From Pegoplata infirma (taxonomy: Eukaryota > Arthropoda > Insecta > Diptera > Anthomyiidae): DNA of 64,000 bases. The translations under genes were made by a program, and so were the position numbers. The stretch lies in NCBI GenBank assembly GCA_963921195.1, contig OY992538.1, forward strand, positions 239,809,462 through 239,873,461, given 5' to 3'. The first letter of the stretch is position 1; every line of letters begins with the position of its first letter. This document shows, one piece after another, positions 63,520-64,000 of the stretch. Below the pieces are notes generated by a model. The model saw only the letters and a program-made list of their open reading frames with translations, made no database searches and was not told where the DNA came from.

Positions 63520-64000
63520 ATAGGATAGGATCCCTCAAACCCTACAAATCGTCAGGATCGAATGTTATCTTACCAGCAATGCTGCAAATACACGCAGAGA
63601 GAGAGAGAGATATGATTGTGGCAACCATAATTTAAGATTATGATTGAAACCATAACATTTTTACAGCAATCATGTTATGATCATTAATTTAGAACCATAA
63701 TATGATTGCATTACAAATGTTATGATTGCTATAAACATATTATGATACAATCTTCAATCATAATAAGACGCTCTTAAATTATGGTTGCAACAATCATATA
63801 TCTTCTCTGTGTGTACCGTTAATTAGATTATCCCTCACTTAATTGACATTTTTCTATCTTTTCTTCAACTATCGTTTGTTTTGCAATCTTGGAGGAAACG
63901 TCAGGCAGTTTTCATACCAAAAAGTGGAAAAAAAATACAGACCAATTAGTCTATCATCTTATATTTTGATTTCCTTAGCAAGTATACTGGACCTTTCCAT
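63520..64000 (+). pseudogene. LINE reverse transcriptase fragment, interrupted by a MITE, running off the window
   Basis: Before the MITE the frame reads SLKPYKSSGSNVILPAMLQ. After it, pieces such as VFIPKSGKK, then (shifted) SLSSYILISLASILDLS. These are the start of a LINE reverse transcriptase (the FKPYKSPGSDG.. and FIPKSGK..RPISL blocks). Frame changes show decay. It may belong to the same group as the remnant at 6780-7970. Confidence 0.6.
63591..63813. mobile_element. TA-flanked MITE inside the LINE fragment
   Basis: Starts CACGCAGAGAGAGAGAGAT and ends ATCTTCTCTGTGTG with TA on both sides (63589-63590, 63814-63815). The interior is ATGATTGTGGCAACC / GGTTGCAACAATCAT-type inverted sequence, so nearly the whole 223 bp can fold. 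It interrupts the LINE reading frame. Confidence 0.7.

Overview
The window is nuclear DNA of a higher fly (Diptera, most likely a calyptrate such as a blow fly, house fly or relative). The evidence is AT-rich spacers, short GT..AG introns, five genes whose proteins resemble Drosophila orthologues, and a very dense load of TA-, TTAA- and 8-bp-duplicating small transposons. No bacterial-type operon, CRISPR array or rRNA is present.

Genes, left to right: (1) 9166-11115 (+), the last two exons of dnr1/MYLIP (FERM plus RING E3 ligase), whose 5' exon I could not find. (2) 19879-24183 (+), Cpsf160, the large pre-mRNA 3'-processing subunit, in one exon. (3) 25665-27237 (-), Ltv1, a 40S ribosome assembly factor whose first coding exon is only the ATG. 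(4) 28669-34661 (+), a rabaptin-5-like endosomal coiled-coil protein of 8 exons with a C-terminal FYVE finger. (5) 42161-62602 (-), a complete secreted trehalase of 5 coding exons (593 aa). A possible tiny membrane-peptide exon lies at 37187-37267 (-). Cpsf160 and Ltv1 converge; Ltv1 and the rabaptin gene diverge.

The most striking object is a 15.5-kb Ty3/gypsy-type LTR retrotransposon (45428-60935, +) sitting antisense in trehalase intron 2. Its LTRs are unusually long (4044 and 4054 bp). On the stretches compared they differ only by one 10-bp duplication, and the copy is flanked by a 4-bp AAGG duplication. It has a tRNA-Lys primer site set 22 nt inside the LTR edge, an intact gag, and an intact pol in the -1 frame with a G_GGA_AAC slip site. 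The leader before gag carries a roughly 115-bp duplication, and a perfect 18-bp hairpin precedes the 3' LTR. There is no env. It looks young and potentially complete; affinity to the Ulysses/Osvaldo group is inferred from LTR length and primer.

The spacers and introns hold many non-autonomous elements with readable ends: several TA-flanked families, an hAT-type MITE with an 8-bp duplication nested in a foldback element, two TTAA-flanked piggyBac-like elements, a tRNA-derived SINE with a 13-bp duplication, decayed LINE fragments at both ends of the window, and several long perfect or near-perfect hairpins. All calls were made by reading the sequence; no database search or alignment was run.
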